Below are positions 44,177-52,853 of a stretch of DNA of 64,000 bases, piece after piece. Made by a program: the position numbers and the translations under genes. The first letter of the stretch is position 1, and the number at the start of each line of letters is the position of its first letter. The notes beneath the pieces were generated by a model. The model saw only the letters and a program-made list of their open reading frames with translations, had not been told where the DNA came from and did not search any database. The stretch is from Rhodanobacter denitrificans (GTDB taxonomy: Bacteria > Pseudomonadota > Gammaproteobacteria > Xanthomonadales > Rhodanobacteraceae): positions 1 to 64,000 of the forward strand of contig QFPO01000003.1 of NCBI GenBank assembly GCA_003241385.1, given 5' to 3'.

Positions 44177-44680
44177 TCAATCGCCGATCGGGCGGCATTC
44201 CGCGGCGTCCGCGGCGACGTCCGCGAGCAGACTTCCGACCGGGCCCAGGCCCGGCACCTCGAGCACCGGATCGAGCTCGGCCAGCGGCACCAGCACGAAC
44301 GCGCGCCGATGCAGATGCGGATGCGGCACGGTCAGCCGCGGCTGCGCGATCCGCGCGCGGCCGTACAGCAGCAGGTCCAGATCGAGCGTGCGCGGCCCCC
44401 AGCGCAGATCGCGCTCGCGATCGCGGCCGTGGCGGCGCTCGATCGCGAGCAGTGCATCGAGCAGGTCCAGCGGCTCGAGCATCGTCGCGATCCGTGCCAC
44501 GGCGTTGACGAAGCTCGGCTGATCGGTGCGCCCCCACGGCGCGGTGCGGTACAGGCGAGAACGCGCGCTCAGCGTCGTCGACGGCAGCTGCGCCAGCGCG
44601 TCCAGACCGTGCTCGACCGCGGCCACCGGATCGGCCAGATTGCTGCCGAGGCCGATCCAGGCGGAGGTCGGCGCGGTCAT
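44177..44680 (-). CDS. folK: 2-amino-4-hydroxy-6-hydroxymethyldihydropteridine pyrophosphokinase
   Basis: HPPK transfers pyrophosphate from ATP to hydroxymethyldihydropterin in folate synthesis. The 167-residue protein carries AWIGLGSNLADP at the start, the substrate loop region RTAPWGRTDQPSFVNAVA, and the signature RWGPRTLDLDLLLYG. Its ATG overlaps the pcnB stop (ATGA), the conserved pcnB-folK(-panB) arrangement. Confidence 0.96.
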   Translation of the reverse strand: MTAPTSAWIGLGSNLADPVAAVEHGLDALAQLPSTTLSARSRLYRTAPWGRTDQPSFVNAVARIATMLEPLDLLDALLAIERRHGRDRERDLRWGPRTLDLDLLLYGRARIAQPRLTVPHPHLHRRAFVLVPLAELDPVLEVPGLGPVGSLLADVAADAAECRPIGD

Positions 44681-46056
44681 TCGCCGGCGCCGGTCTGCCC
44701 GCTCGGGTCTCCCGCCGCGCCGCGCGAGGCCTTGCGGCGGCCGCCGCGGCGGCGCTTCTTGCGACGCGGCGCATCGGCGGCCGGCGGCGCGACCGGCGTG
44801 GTCAGCCGTTCGGCCAGCGCGGCCTGATCGACGGACTGCGCCTCGGTCCACCACTGCGCCAGTTCGGCCAGCGCCGGATCGGCCTCGGCGCGCAGCACCA
44901 GGAAATCGTAGGCCGCGCGGAAGCGCGGATGCGCGAGCAGCCGGAATACGCGCTTGCGCACGCGCTGCTCGAAGCGCGGCTGCAGCGCCCAGATGTCCTC
45001 GATCGCGAAGCCGAACCGGCGCGGTATCGCGACGCGCTCGACCTGGGCGCGCATGACCTGGTCGGCCGCCTGGACCCAGGCCGAGGTCGCATCGACGCCG
45101 TGCGCGATCAGGCGCTGCACCTCGTCGCAGACCGGCTGCCAGAGCAAGGCGGCGAACAGGAACGCCGGCGTCACGCCCTTGTCGGCGCGCACGCGCTCGT
45201 CGGTGCTCTGCAGCGTCGCCTCGAGCAGGCGGCGGAACACCGCCGCATGTGGTCCGGCCAGGCCGAGCACGGTCGACGGAAACACTTCGGCGAGCAGGCC
45301 GTGCGCCTCGAGCGTGCGGAAGCTGGCCAGGCCGTGGCCGGAGAGGAACAGCTTGAGCGTCTCGTCGAACAGGCGCGCCGGCGCGGCGTCGCGCAGCAGC
45401 GGTGCGAGCTGCGCGAACGGCGCGGCGGCCTCCGGCGCGATCGAAAAACCGAGCTTGGCGGCCAGACGCGCCGCACGCAGCATCCGCACCGGGTCTTCGC
45501 GGTAGCGCAGCTCCGGGTCGCCGATCAGGCGCATCGTGCGCTGTTCCAGATCGCGCATGCCGCCGACGTAGTCGCGCACGCTGAAGTCGGCGATGTCGTA
45601 GTACAGCGCATTGACCGTGAAGTCGCGGCGCACCGCGTCCTCCTCGATCGTGCCGTAGACGTTGTCGCGCACGATCCGGCCGTCGACGACGTGGCGATCG
45701 CCGCTGCCGTCGTCGCTGCTGCCGCGGAAGGTCGCGACCTCGACGATCTCGCGGCCGAACACGACATGGGCCAGCCGGAAGCGCCGGCCGATCAGCCGGC
45801 AGTTGCGGAACAGCGAGCGGATCTGTTCCGGCGTGGCATTGGTCGCGACGTCGAAATCCTTCGGATGACCGCCGAGCAGCAGATCGCGGACCGCGCCGCC
45901 GACCAGGAAGGCCGCATAGCCGGCTTCGTTGAGGCGATACAGCACGCGCAACGCGCCGTTGGAGATGTTCTTGCGGGATATCGCGTGGTCGGCTCGGGCG
46001 ATGACGCGCAGTTGCGGCGTGACGTCGCCGACGAGGTTCGCTTCGGTAGAATTCAT
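44677..46056 (-). CDS. pcnB: Poly(A) polymerase I
   Basis: PcnB adds 3' oligo(A) tails that promote RNA decay. The 459-residue protein has the class II nucleotidyltransferase core FLVGGAVRDLLLGGHPKDFDVATNATPEQ (split over residues 50-78, with the D-x-D metal site) and RRDFTVNALYYDI. Its basic tail (RRKKRRRGGRRKASRG near residues 435-450) is typical for RNA binding and distinguishes it from the CCA-adding enzyme. It is divergent from tRNA-Glu. Confidence 0.95.
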   Translation of the reverse strand: MNSTEANLVGDVTPQLRVIARADHAISRKNISNGALRVLYRLNEAGYAAFLVGGAVRDLLLGGHPKDFDVATNATPEQIRSLFRNCRLIGRRFRLAHVVFGREIVEVATFRGSSDDGSGDRHVVDGRIVRDNVYGTIEEDAVRRDFTVNALYYDIADFSVRDYVGGMRDLEQRTMRLIGDPELRYREDPVRMLRAARLAAKLGFSIAPEAAAPFAQLAPLLRDAAPARLFDETLKLFLSGHGLASFRTLEAHGLLAEVFPSTVLGLAGPHAAVFRRLLEATLQSTDERVRADKGVTPAFLFAALLWQPVCDEVQRLIAHGVDATSAWVQAADQVMRAQVERVAIPRRFGFAIEDIWALQPRFEQRVRKRVFRLLAHPRFRAAYDFLVLRAEADPALAELAQWWTEAQSVDQAALAERLTTPVAPPAADAPRRKKRRRGGRRKASRGAAGDPSGQTGAGE

Positions 46057-46114
46057 TCAGTGATGGCTTGATCCGCGGCGGACGCACGGGCGAACCGGAT
46101 CGAAAAACTTTCGA

Positions 46115-46142
46115 TTGCCGTGCGTTGGGTTTCCGTTATACT
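46115..46142 (+). promoter_or_regulatory. Promoter of tRNA-Glu
   Basis: TTGCCG (46115-46120) and TATACT (46137-46142) are separated by 16 bases. The -10 is followed by the GC-only discriminator ACGCGCCCCC, as in stringently controlled stable-RNA promoters. The same palindromic TATA region may also serve pcnB on the minus strand. Confidence 0.65.
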
Positions 46143-46171
46143 ACGCGCCCCCCGCGGAACCCAAGCACCGC

Positions 46172-46247
46172 GCTCCCTTCGTCTAGTGGTCTAGGACACC
46201 GCCCTCTCAAGGCGGGAACACGAGTTCGAACCTCGTAGGGAGCGCCA
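46172..46247 (+). tRNA. tRNA-Glu (CTC)
   Basis: A 76-base tRNA with encoded GCCA end. The acceptor stem GCTCCCT pairs with AGGGAGC, the anticodon stem is CCGCC/GGCGG, and the loop CTCTCAA has anticodon CTC at 46206-46208. The T-arm is ACGAG-TTCGAAC-CTCGT. The anticodon reads GAG; the TTC isoacceptor must be elsewhere. Confidence 0.95.
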
Positions 46248-46293
46248 TTCCGCCGCCTCTCTCGACACCCGGCCGGTCACCTTCGCGCACGTC

Positions 46294-46617
46294 ATGCCCT
46301 TCGTCGTCACCGAGAACTGCATCAAGTGCAAGTACACCGACTGCGTCGAGGTCTGTCCGGTCGACTGCTTCCACGAAGGCGCCAACTTCCTCGTGATCGA
46401 TCCGGAGGAGTGCATCGACTGCACGCTCTGCGAGCCGGAATGCCCGGCCAACGCGATCTATCCCGAAGACGACGTGCCTGCCGGGCAGGAACCGTTCATC
46501 GCGCTCAACGCCGAGCTCGCCAAGGGCTGGCCGGTCATCACCGAACGCCGCGAACCGCTCGAAGACGCCAAGGCCTGGGACGGCAAGCCGGGCAAGCTGC
46601 CGCTGCTGGAACGCTGA
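46294..46617 (+). CDS. fdxA: Seven-iron ferredoxin FdxA
   Basis: A 107-residue ferredoxin with one [3Fe-4S] and one [4Fe-4S] cluster. The first cysteine group is CIKCKYTDCVEVCPVDC and the second is CIDCTLCEPECP, both complete. The C-terminal extension after residue 60 is typical of the FdxA family found beside mutS or tRNA genes in proteobacteria. It starts 46 bases after tRNA-Glu and is probably read from the same promoter. Confidence 0.95.
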   Translation: MPFVVTENCIKCKYTDCVEVCPVDCFHEGANFLVIDPEECIDCTLCEPECPANAIYPEDDVPAGQEPFIALNAELAKGWPVITERREPLEDAKAWDGKPGKLPLLER

Positions 46618-46929
46618 TTCGCGGCGGGTGCCGCATGCGGCCGTGGGACCGCCGCTGCACGGCATCGACGCCTCAGGTCACGGCGTGACGATCAGGGCGT
46701 GACGCCCGGGTCGGGTGCATGGCACTCGGAAGGGGTAACCGACCTCATCGCGACACCGTCGCAGCATTCGCGGGCGCTGCCGGCGCCTCGCGGCACGACA
46801 GGCCTCGATACTCGCACCGTTCGTGCATGAGGACCGCGATCGATTCGATATCGACCGCGCGAACCGCATCGACGGTCCGCGCGCGACCGTGCGGACGCTG
46901 CGCCGCGCGCACTGCGCGGCGGCGTGCGC
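46618..46929. other. Convergent intergenic region fdxA / bamC
   Basis: This 312-base gap lies between two gene 3' ends. It includes the palindrome GTCAC-GGC-GTGAC (46677-46689) followed by another GCGTGAC (46697-46703), and several short self-complementary GATCGATTCGATATC-like stretches near 46840. No clear promoter, RNA family or coding region is visible. Confidence 0.4.
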
Positions 46930-47580
46930 TCAGGACAGACGCTGGCGCAGCGTCTCGAGTACCTGGCGCGCGGCCTCGCGACCGGCCTCGTCGTCGGCAC
47001 CCTCGATGCGGACGCGACTGCTCTCGCCTTCCTCGCTGACCTGGACCTTGAGACGGACCGGCGCCGAGACGGTGCCCTTGGCCTTGCCGAACGTGATCGC
47101 ACGCTTGAACCAGCCGGGCTTGCTGACGACTTCGCCGGCGGTCTCGATCTCGTAGCTGGCGCCGGCCTCATCGCGCGCGACGATCGTCGCGGCGCCCGAG
47201 CGCTCCAGCGCCAGACCGACGCGGCGCCAGGTATTGGCGGGCGCATCGGCGACCAGCAGTCCTTCACCGCCGAGCGCGACGCCCGGCGCCGAGGGCACCG
47301 TCGCCGAGGCCTGCGGCGAGCCGGTCGGCGGCGCACCGAGCACGAGCGCGCCGTCGGCACGCCGTACCGATCCGGCCGGATCCGACGGTGCCGAGCGGAC
47401 TTCCGGAATCACCATCGCACTCGAATTGGCAGGCGCGTCCAGATCCGGCGGCACCTCGAGCGGCCGGCTCTCCACGGCCCGCTTGTATTCGTCCTTGGCG
47501 CTGTCGCGCGAGAAGTACTTGCATCCGCCCGCCAGCAACAGCAGCGGCAGGATCATGAGCAGCGCAATCGATCGTTTCAC
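46930..47580 (-). CDS. bamC: Outer membrane protein assembly factor BamC
   Basis: BamC (NlpB) is a lipoprotein of the BAM complex that inserts beta-barrels. The product has 216 residues from a GTG at 47580, with the lipobox LAGGC ending near residue 20, then KYFSRDSAKDEYKRAVESRPLEVPPDLDAP, the long unstructured BamC signature that contacts BamD. It is shorter than the E. coli protein (about 344 residues): only one helix-grip domain seems to be present. It follows dapA by 26 bases, the conserved dapA-bamC pair. Confidence 0.88.
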   Translation of the reverse strand: MKRSIALLMILPLLLLAGGCKYFSRDSAKDEYKRAVESRPLEVPPDLDAPANSSAMVIPEVRSAPSDPAGSVRRADGALVLGAPPTGSPQASATVPSAPGVALGGEGLLVADAPANTWRRVGLALERSGAATIVARDEAGASYEIETAGEVVSKPGWFKRAITFGKAKGTVSAPVRLKVQVSEEGESSRVRIEGADDEAGREAARQVLETLRQRLS

Positions 47581-47606
47581 GGTTCGGTTTCCTGTAGCGC
47601 AAAGAC

Positions 47607-48515
47607 TCAAGCGGTGGCCCGCTGCGGTTCGGCGAGCCCGACCGCTGCCAGGACCGCTTCGGCCTGGGGATGATGGACGGCCGACAGCCGGACCAGCGGC
47701 AGGCGGAGTTCGGCGCTGCCGAGACCGAGCTGCGCCAGACACCACTTGACCGGAATCGGATTGGGTTCGGCGCCGAGCAGGGCGTACAGATCGCCCAGGC
47801 GCGCATCGAGCGCGAGGGCGCGCTCGTGCTGATGCGCGGCGCAGGCCTCGGCCAGCGCCTGCAGCGCGGCCGGCGCGACGTTGGCGGCGACCGAGATCAC
47901 GCCGTCGGCTCCGGCCAGCATCGCGCGCGCAAAGGTCGGATCGTCGCCGGACAGCACGACGAAGCCCTGCGCCGGCCGGATCGCGAGCAGCCGCGCCATG
48001 CGCTCGGACTCGCTGCGCGCCTCTTTGATGCCGACGATGCGCTCGTGACCGATCAGACGCTCGACGGTCTCGGGCAGCAAGTCGCAGGCGGTCCGGCCGG
48101 GCACGTTGTAAAGCACGATCGGCAGGCCGCCGTGCTCGGCGACTTCGACGAAATGTCGGTACAGGCCTTCCTGCGTCGGCCGCACGTACGGCGGCGTGAC
48201 GACGAGCGCGGCATCGGCGCCGGCCGCGGCCGCGCGACGGGTCTGCTCGATCGTCCTGCGCGTCGACTGCTGTCCGGTGCCGGCGAGCACCGGCACGCGC
48301 CCGGCGCTGCGCGCAACCGCATAGCCGATCAGTTCGGTGAATTCGGCGTCGTCGAGCATCGCCGCCTCGCCGGTCGAGCCGGCCGCGACGAGCGCGCGCG
48401 TGCCGCCGTCGATCTGGTAGTCGATCAGACGGCCGAACGCATCGACATCGACGGGAAAGCCGTCCTGGCTGCGGAACGGCGTCGCCAGCGCACAGATACT
48501 GCCGGAGAGGTTCAA
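47607..48515 (-). CDS. dapA: 4-hydroxy-tetrahydrodipicolinate synthase
   Basis: DapA condenses pyruvate with aspartate semialdehyde, the first lysine/diaminopimelate branch step. The 302-residue TIM barrel starts at a TTG (48515-48513) and has AAGSTGEAAML, the Tyr of IVLYNVPGRTACDL and the Schiff-base Lys in IVGIKEARSESER. No good ribosome site precedes the TTG, but no other start matches the family's N-terminus. bamC follows and gcvR diverges, as in E. coli. Confidence 0.95.
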   Translation of the reverse strand: MNLSGSICALATPFRSQDGFPVDVDAFGRLIDYQIDGGTRALVAAGSTGEAAMLDDAEFTELIGYAVARSAGRVPVLAGTGQQSTRRTIEQTRRAAAAGADAALVVTPPYVRPTQEGLYRHFVEVAEHGGLPIVLYNVPGRTACDLLPETVERLIGHERIVGIKEARSESERMARLLAIRPAQGFVVLSGDDPTFARAMLAGADGVISVAANVAPAALQALAEACAAHQHERALALDARLGDLYALLGAEPNPIPVKWCLAQLGLGSAELRLPLVRLSAVHHPQAEAVLAAVGLAEPQRATA

Positions 48516-48767
48516 GACGGACGAAGACGCATCGTAAGGAATCGCTCGATAGTACCGGCTGCGCCGGCCGCCAGTCCATCCCGCGCGGTGCCGCGCGCGC
48601 CGCCGTCAGCGGCCGTTCACGGCACCGACGACGCCGCATTGCGACCGGCCATGCGGCCCGGTTGCGACAGTAGGAAGCGGCCAGTATGCTGGCCCGGACG
48701 CCGCTTCGGTGCAGCGCCCACGCCGGCAGCCGCACCGGTCTTCGCGAGACGAGCAGGAAGGCAGACT
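48516..48767. other. Divergent intergenic region dapA/gcvR
   Basis: This 252-base region carries the promoters of two divergent genes, both with TTG starts. I found only weak -10-like matches. No lysine riboswitch is recognisable upstream of dapA. Confidence 0.35.
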
Positions 48768-49328
48768 TTGAGCGAACCCGCACCGCGTCCCTCTTCCAGC
48801 GACAACTTCCTGCTGATCCACGCGTTCGGCAAGCCGGCCGGATCGCCGCTGCTGGCGATCAGCAAGCGCATCGCCGATGCCGGCTGCAATCTCGCCGAAG
48901 CGCGCGTATCGGCGCTCGGCAGCGAGCTGTGCGTGCTTGCGCTGGCACAGGGTTCCTGGGACGCGATCGCCAAGCTCGAGAACGCGCTGGCGCGCCTCGA
49001 CCGCGACGGCGATCTGCGGCTCGGCCACTTCCGCACCAATGCCCACCAGCCGCAGCCGACGTTGCTGCCGTACGTGATCGAGGTGATCGCCGCCGACAAG
49101 CCCGGCGTGCTGTTCCAGCTGGCCGAGTTCTTCGCCGGGCGCAGCATCTCGATCGAGCAGCTGCATTCCTCGCGCTACCGTGCGATGCAGACCGGCGCGG
49201 ACATGTTCTCGGCACAGATCACGATCGGCATTCCGAACACGATGCACATCGCGGCGCTGCGCGACGACTTCCTCGAGTTCTGCGACGGCCTCAATCTCGA
49301 CGCGATCATGGATCCGATGAAGTTCTGA
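48768..49328 (+). CDS. gcvR: Glycine cleavage system transcriptional repressor-like ACT protein GcvR
   Basis: The 186-residue protein consists of two ACT domains (about residues 12-85 and 100-175) and no DNA-binding domain, as in E. coli GcvR, which binds glycine and restrains GcvA. The TTG start is chosen because AGGAAGG lies about ten bases before it; the only in-frame ATGs are internal. The dapA/gcvR/bcp neighbourhood supports the assignment. Neither gcvA nor the gcv operon is in the window, so its partner is not known. Confidence 0.85.
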   Translation: MSEPAPRPSSSDNFLLIHAFGKPAGSPLLAISKRIADAGCNLAEARVSALGSELCVLALAQGSWDAIAKLENALARLDRDGDLRLGHFRTNAHQPQPTLLPYVIEVIAADKPGVLFQLAEFFAGRSISIEQLHSSRYRAMQTGADMFSAQITIGIPNTMHIAALRDDFLEFCDGLNLDAIMDPMKF

Positions 49329-49385
49329 TATGCAGTCACGCGCGGCGCTTCACGACCATCGATGCACGAGCCGGAGCCAGCCCGG

Positions 49386-49847
49386 ATGATCGAGATCGGC
49401 GCATCGGTTCCCGATCTCGAAGGCACGATCCAGGACGGCTCGACGCTGCGGCTGCGCGACCTGCGCGGCCGGCATGTGGCGCTGTACTTCTATCCGAAGG
49501 ACAACACCGCCGGCTGCACGCGCCAGGCGCAGGATCTGCGCGATCTCCACGCCGAGCTGACGCGCGCCGGCTGCGTCGTCGTCGGCGTCTCGCGCGATTC
49601 GGTCGCCAGCCACCGGCGCTTCGCCGAGAAGCACGCGCTGCCGTTCGCGCTGGTCGCCGATACCGACGAGACCTGGTGCCACGCGTTCGACGTGATCCAC
49701 GAGAAGACGCTGTACGGGAGGCGCTATCTCGGCGTCGTCCGCAGCACGTTCCTGATCGCACCGGACGGAACGCTGGCCGCGGCCTGGCGCAACGTCAAGG
49801 TGCCCGGCCATGCGGCCGCCGTGCTGGACCACCTGGCCCGCGCGTGA
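49386..49847 (+). CDS. bcp: Thiol peroxidase Bcp (peroxiredoxin Q)
   Basis: A 154-residue peroxiredoxin that reduces hydrogen peroxide and organic hydroperoxides. The peroxidatic Cys44 lies in NTAGCTRQAQDLRD; the usual Pro of TPGCT is Ala here, and the resolving Cys normally five residues later is replaced. Other cysteines (near 63 and 103) might resolve the sulfenic acid, or it may act as a 1-Cys enzyme. YFYPKDNTAGC and VGVSRDSVASHRRFAEKH are otherwise intact. It follows gcvR by 57 bases, as in E. coli. The ATG at 49386 is used rather than an upstream frame extension. Confidence 0.92.
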   Translation: MIEIGASVPDLEGTIQDGSTLRLRDLRGRHVALYFYPKDNTAGCTRQAQDLRDLHAELTRAGCVVVGVSRDSVASHRRFAEKHALPFALVADTDETWCHAFDVIHEKTLYGRRYLGVVRSTFLIAPDGTLAAAWRNVKVPGHAAAVLDHLARA

Positions 49848-49929
49848 GAGCACACCGCCTCCCCGTTTCCCACGCGCGGCATGCCGCGCGACGCTCCGCC
49901 CTCCCCCGTCCCCGCATCGAGAGCCTGGC

Positions 49930-51333
49930 ATGACCCGAGGCAAGCGCATCTACGTGCTCGACACCAACGTGCTGATGCACGATCCGACCTCGCTGTTCCG
50001 CTTCGAGGAACACGACGTCTTCATTCCGATGACCGTGCTCGAGGAGCTCGACGCCGCCAAGAAGGGCACCTCCGAAGTCTCGCGCAACGCCCGTCAGGTC
50101 AGCCGCTTCATCAACGAGCTGATCGAGCACGGCAAGGGCGGCGGCATCGCCGAAGGCCTCGACCTCAACCTGCCGCAGGGCATCCGCCTCGAACGCAGCA
50201 AGCAGGCCGGTCGGCTCTATTTCGAGATCCGCTCGATCGAGAACGGTGGAGACGGCGGCGGTCGCAAGCGCGGGCTGCCGGACAATCTGATCCTGGCCTC
50301 GGTGCTGCATCTGCGCGAGCAGCGTCCGAAGACGCCGGTGATCCTGGTCACCAAGGACATCAACCTGCGGATCAAGGCCTCGATCTTCGGCGTCGCCGCC
50401 GAAGACTACGAGAACGACCGTGCACTCGACGATTTCAGCCTGCTCTACGCCGGCCACACCGAGCTGCCGCGCGACTTCTGGGACCGCCATGCCGAGGTGC
50501 GTTCCTGGTCCGAGCGCGGGCACACCTATTACGAGGTGAAATGCCGCAAGGACGAGCAATGGCATCCGCACGAGTGCCTGTATCTGCCCGGCGACGACGA
50601 GATGGAAATGCGCGTGCTGCGCCTGGACAACAAGAAGGCGACGCTGCAGATCCTCGACGACTACGTCAACGGATCGCATTCGGTCTGGGGCATCCACGCA
50701 CGCAACCGCGAGCAGAACTTCGCGCTGAACCTGCTGATGGATCCGGACGTCGACTTCGTCAGCCTGCTCGGCACCGCCGGCAGCGGCAAGACGCTGCTGG
50801 CGCTGGCCGCCGGCCTCGCGCAGACGATGGACCAGCAGCGCTACCGCGAGATCATCATGACGCGCGCGACGGTGTCGGTCGGCGAGGACATCGGCTTCCT
50901 GCCCGGCACCGAGGAAGAAAAGATGACGCCGTGGATGGGCGCGCTGACCGACAACCTCGAGGTGCTGACCAATCCGCAGGAAGGCGGTTCGTGGGGACGT
51001 GCCGCGACCAATGATCTGCTGGCATCTCGGATCAAGATCCGCTCGATGAACTTCATGCGCGGCCGCACGTTCCAGAACCGCTACGTGATCATCGACGAGG
51101 CGCAGAACCTCACGCCCAAGCAGATGAAAACGCTGATCACGCGAGCCGGCCCGGGCTGCAAGATGATCTGCCTCGGCAACGTCGAGCAGATCGACACGCC
51201 GTACCTGACCGAGACCACCTCGGGCCTGACCTACACGGTGGACCGCTTCAAGACCTGGGAACACAGCGGCCACATCACGCTGCGGCGCGGCGAGCGCTCG
51301 CGGCTGGCCGATCGCGCCTCGGAAATGCTCTGA
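49930..51333 (+). CDS. PIN-PhoH family ATPase (PhoH2-like)
   Basis: The 467-residue protein fuses an N-terminal PIN nuclease domain (YVLDTNVLMHDPTS near residues 8-21, with acidic active-site residues) to a C-terminal PhoH ATPase with Walker A GTAGSGKTLLALAAGL near 282-297 and Walker B VIIDEAQNLTPKQMKT. PhoH2 proteins unwind and cleave RNA in vitro. PhoH relatives were named from phosphate-starvation genes, but this copy is not near the phoBR region and the link should not be assumed. Confidence 0.92.
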   Translation: MTRGKRIYVLDTNVLMHDPTSLFRFEEHDVFIPMTVLEELDAAKKGTSEVSRNARQVSRFINELIEHGKGGGIAEGLDLNLPQGIRLERSKQAGRLYFEIRSIENGGDGGGRKRGLPDNLILASVLHLREQRPKTPVILVTKDINLRIKASIFGVAAEDYENDRALDDFSLLYAGHTELPRDFWDRHAEVRSWSERGHTYYEVKCRKDEQWHPHECLYLPGDDEMEMRVLRLDNKKATLQILDDYVNGSHSVWGIHARNREQNFALNLLMDPDVDFVSLLGTAGSGKTLLALAAGLAQTMDQQRYREIIMTRATVSVGEDIGFLPGTEEEKMTPWMGALTDNLEVLTNPQEGGSWGRAATNDLLASRIKIRSMNFMRGRTFQNRYVIIDEAQNLTPKQMKTLITRAGPGCKMICLGNVEQIDTPYLTETTSGLTYTVDRFKTWEHSGHITLRRGERSRLADRASEML

Positions 51334-51459
51334 CGCGCCGGATCCGCACGACGCGGCGGGCGCCATGGACGGCGCCTGCGCGATGCGGTCATCGCATCGA
51401 TCGTGCGTGAGGGTGTCGCGTCGCGAAGAGCGCGCCGTCGATCCGACGACGCCGCGACG

Positions 51460-52647
51460 TCAGAAGCGCAGCGCCCAGAGCGCCTCGAACTCGACGCGGC
51501 TCGCCGAGGACAGGCTGCGATGCGTCGGCAGGCCCAGGATGTACGGCTGCGGCGCGTAGTTGGCGACGAAGGCCATGCGCGAGTTGGACCCGGTCGGCCG
51601 TGCCCAGCCGAGCGAGACCGCATAATCGGCGACGTCCGGCTCGAGCGCGCGGCGCAGCAGGTCCGAGGTCGGCTCCGGCTGCTGGCGCGTCGAATAGCGC
51701 AGCTGCACCTCGCCGATCAGACGGTTCCGCCAGGTCGAGCCGACGCTGTAGACGGTCAGGTCGCGCCACGCGAACGTCGGGCTCAGACCGTCGCCGAGCA
51801 GCGCGAGCACGCGGTTCGGCAAGCCGTTGCTCGTGAACGGCGTGACGCCGCTGTAGAGGATGCGGTCGATGCCCAGATCGAAGCTCAGCGACGGCACCAG
51901 CGCGTAGGACAGGCCGAGGCTCGCCTGGGCCGGAATGTCGAACTGGCCCGGATCGGAATACACGCCGCGGTAATTCGAGAACGCGTCCATGTTGACGCGC
52001 GTCTGATAGCCGGCGCTCCACTCGAAGCGCTCGCCGAGCCGATACGCTGCGTCGACGCGCACGCCGCTGCCGGAAGACGTCTCGCCGGCCGCCCAGCTCG
52101 GCGGGTGGTACAGGCTCTGCCCGTCGAGCAGGCCGAGGCCGGGACTGGCGAAGCGCTGATAGGCCAGCAGCGCCGACACGCCGACGGCGCCGTCGTTGCC
52201 GACGCGGAACGTCATCGACGGCGCGACCACGGTGCGCTCGAGACCGGACTGCGGAAGATCGAGCAGGCGCTGCCCGGCCGGTGTCGGCCGCGCTGCGGTC
52301 TCGGACACGGTGCCGGTCGCGACCGACAGCGACAGACGCGCCGCCGACGAGGAGGCGCCGACCAGTGTCGGAAACAGCGAAGGACGGACGGTGACCAGTG
52401 CATCGGTCACACGCGGAATGGAGGCTTCGGCCGTGGGCACCAGAGCCCACGAAAAGCGCGGCGTCACACTCGCGAACGCGTAGCTGCGCCAGCGGTCGAG
52501 CGCCGAATCGGCACGCCCGTCGGATTCGGCTGCCGCTGCGGCATCCGGATCGGCCGTCGAAGCGGCCTGCGCAAAAGAAAGGGGGAGCGCCAGTGCGATA
52601 CTGAGCGCTCCCGCCAATCTGCCTGTAGTCGCTGTTACCCGCTGCAT
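51460..52647 (-). CDS. Outer-membrane beta-barrel protein, FadL/OmpP1-like
   Basis: The 395-residue product starts at ATG 52647 with a signal peptide (residues 1-28). The C-terminus ends ALWALRF, an aromatic-terminated strand typical of outer-membrane barrels, and the mature sequence alternates hydrophobic strands with Gly/Asn turns. The region TFAWRDLTVYSVGSTWRNRL resembles FadL-family hydrophobic-compound transporters, but N-terminal plug motifs are weak. The substrate is unknown. A very strong promoter lies upstream. Confidence 0.72.
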   Translation of the reverse strand: MQRVTATTGRLAGALSIALALPLSFAQAASTADPDAAAAAESDGRADSALDRWRSYAFASVTPRFSWALVPTAEASIPRVTDALVTVRPSLFPTLVGASSSAARLSLSVATGTVSETAARPTPAGQRLLDLPQSGLERTVVAPSMTFRVGNDGAVGVSALLAYQRFASPGLGLLDGQSLYHPPSWAAGETSSGSGVRVDAAYRLGERFEWSAGYQTRVNMDAFSNYRGVYSDPGQFDIPAQASLGLSYALVPSLSFDLGIDRILYSGVTPFTSNGLPNRVLALLGDGLSPTFAWRDLTVYSVGSTWRNRLIGEVQLRYSTRQQPEPTSDLLRRALEPDVADYAVSLGWARPTGSNSRMAFVANYAPQPYILGLPTHRSLSSASRVEFEALWALRF

Positions 52648-52702
52648 TGCCCTGTGCTGCGGTCCCTGGAGTGTGAGTGCTGTTGCGGCTTGAAGCGATG
52701 CC

Positions 52703-52731
52703 ATTATGGGAAAAACGCAACAGCGTGTCAA
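52703..52731 (-). promoter_or_regulatory. Consensus promoter of the FadL-like gene with flanking repeats
   Basis: Read on the minus strand, TTGACA (52726-52731), 17 bases, CATAAT (52703-52708). The -35 lies between two copies of ACGCAACA on the plus strand (52715-52722 and 52734-52741) repeated at 19 bases, which might be a regulator site. Confidence 0.7.
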
Positions 52732-52853
52732 CTACGCAACACGACCCGCGTTCCGGCGGAACTCGTTGAGGTTCGGACAGAAAAGTCCGGCCACGACGGG
52801 ACCGCCCGGCGATCCCCGCTGCCGCCCCATCCGAACTGTTGCCGGAACACAAC

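Noticed and set aside
48516..48767. Lysine riboswitch upstream of dapA
   Set aside because: I could not identify the conserved core or a plausible terminator/antiterminator pair in the 252-base gap.
52648..52853. TPP riboswitch upstream of thiD
   Set aside because: The conserved THI-box core is not visible; the region instead holds the promoter of the divergent barrel gene.
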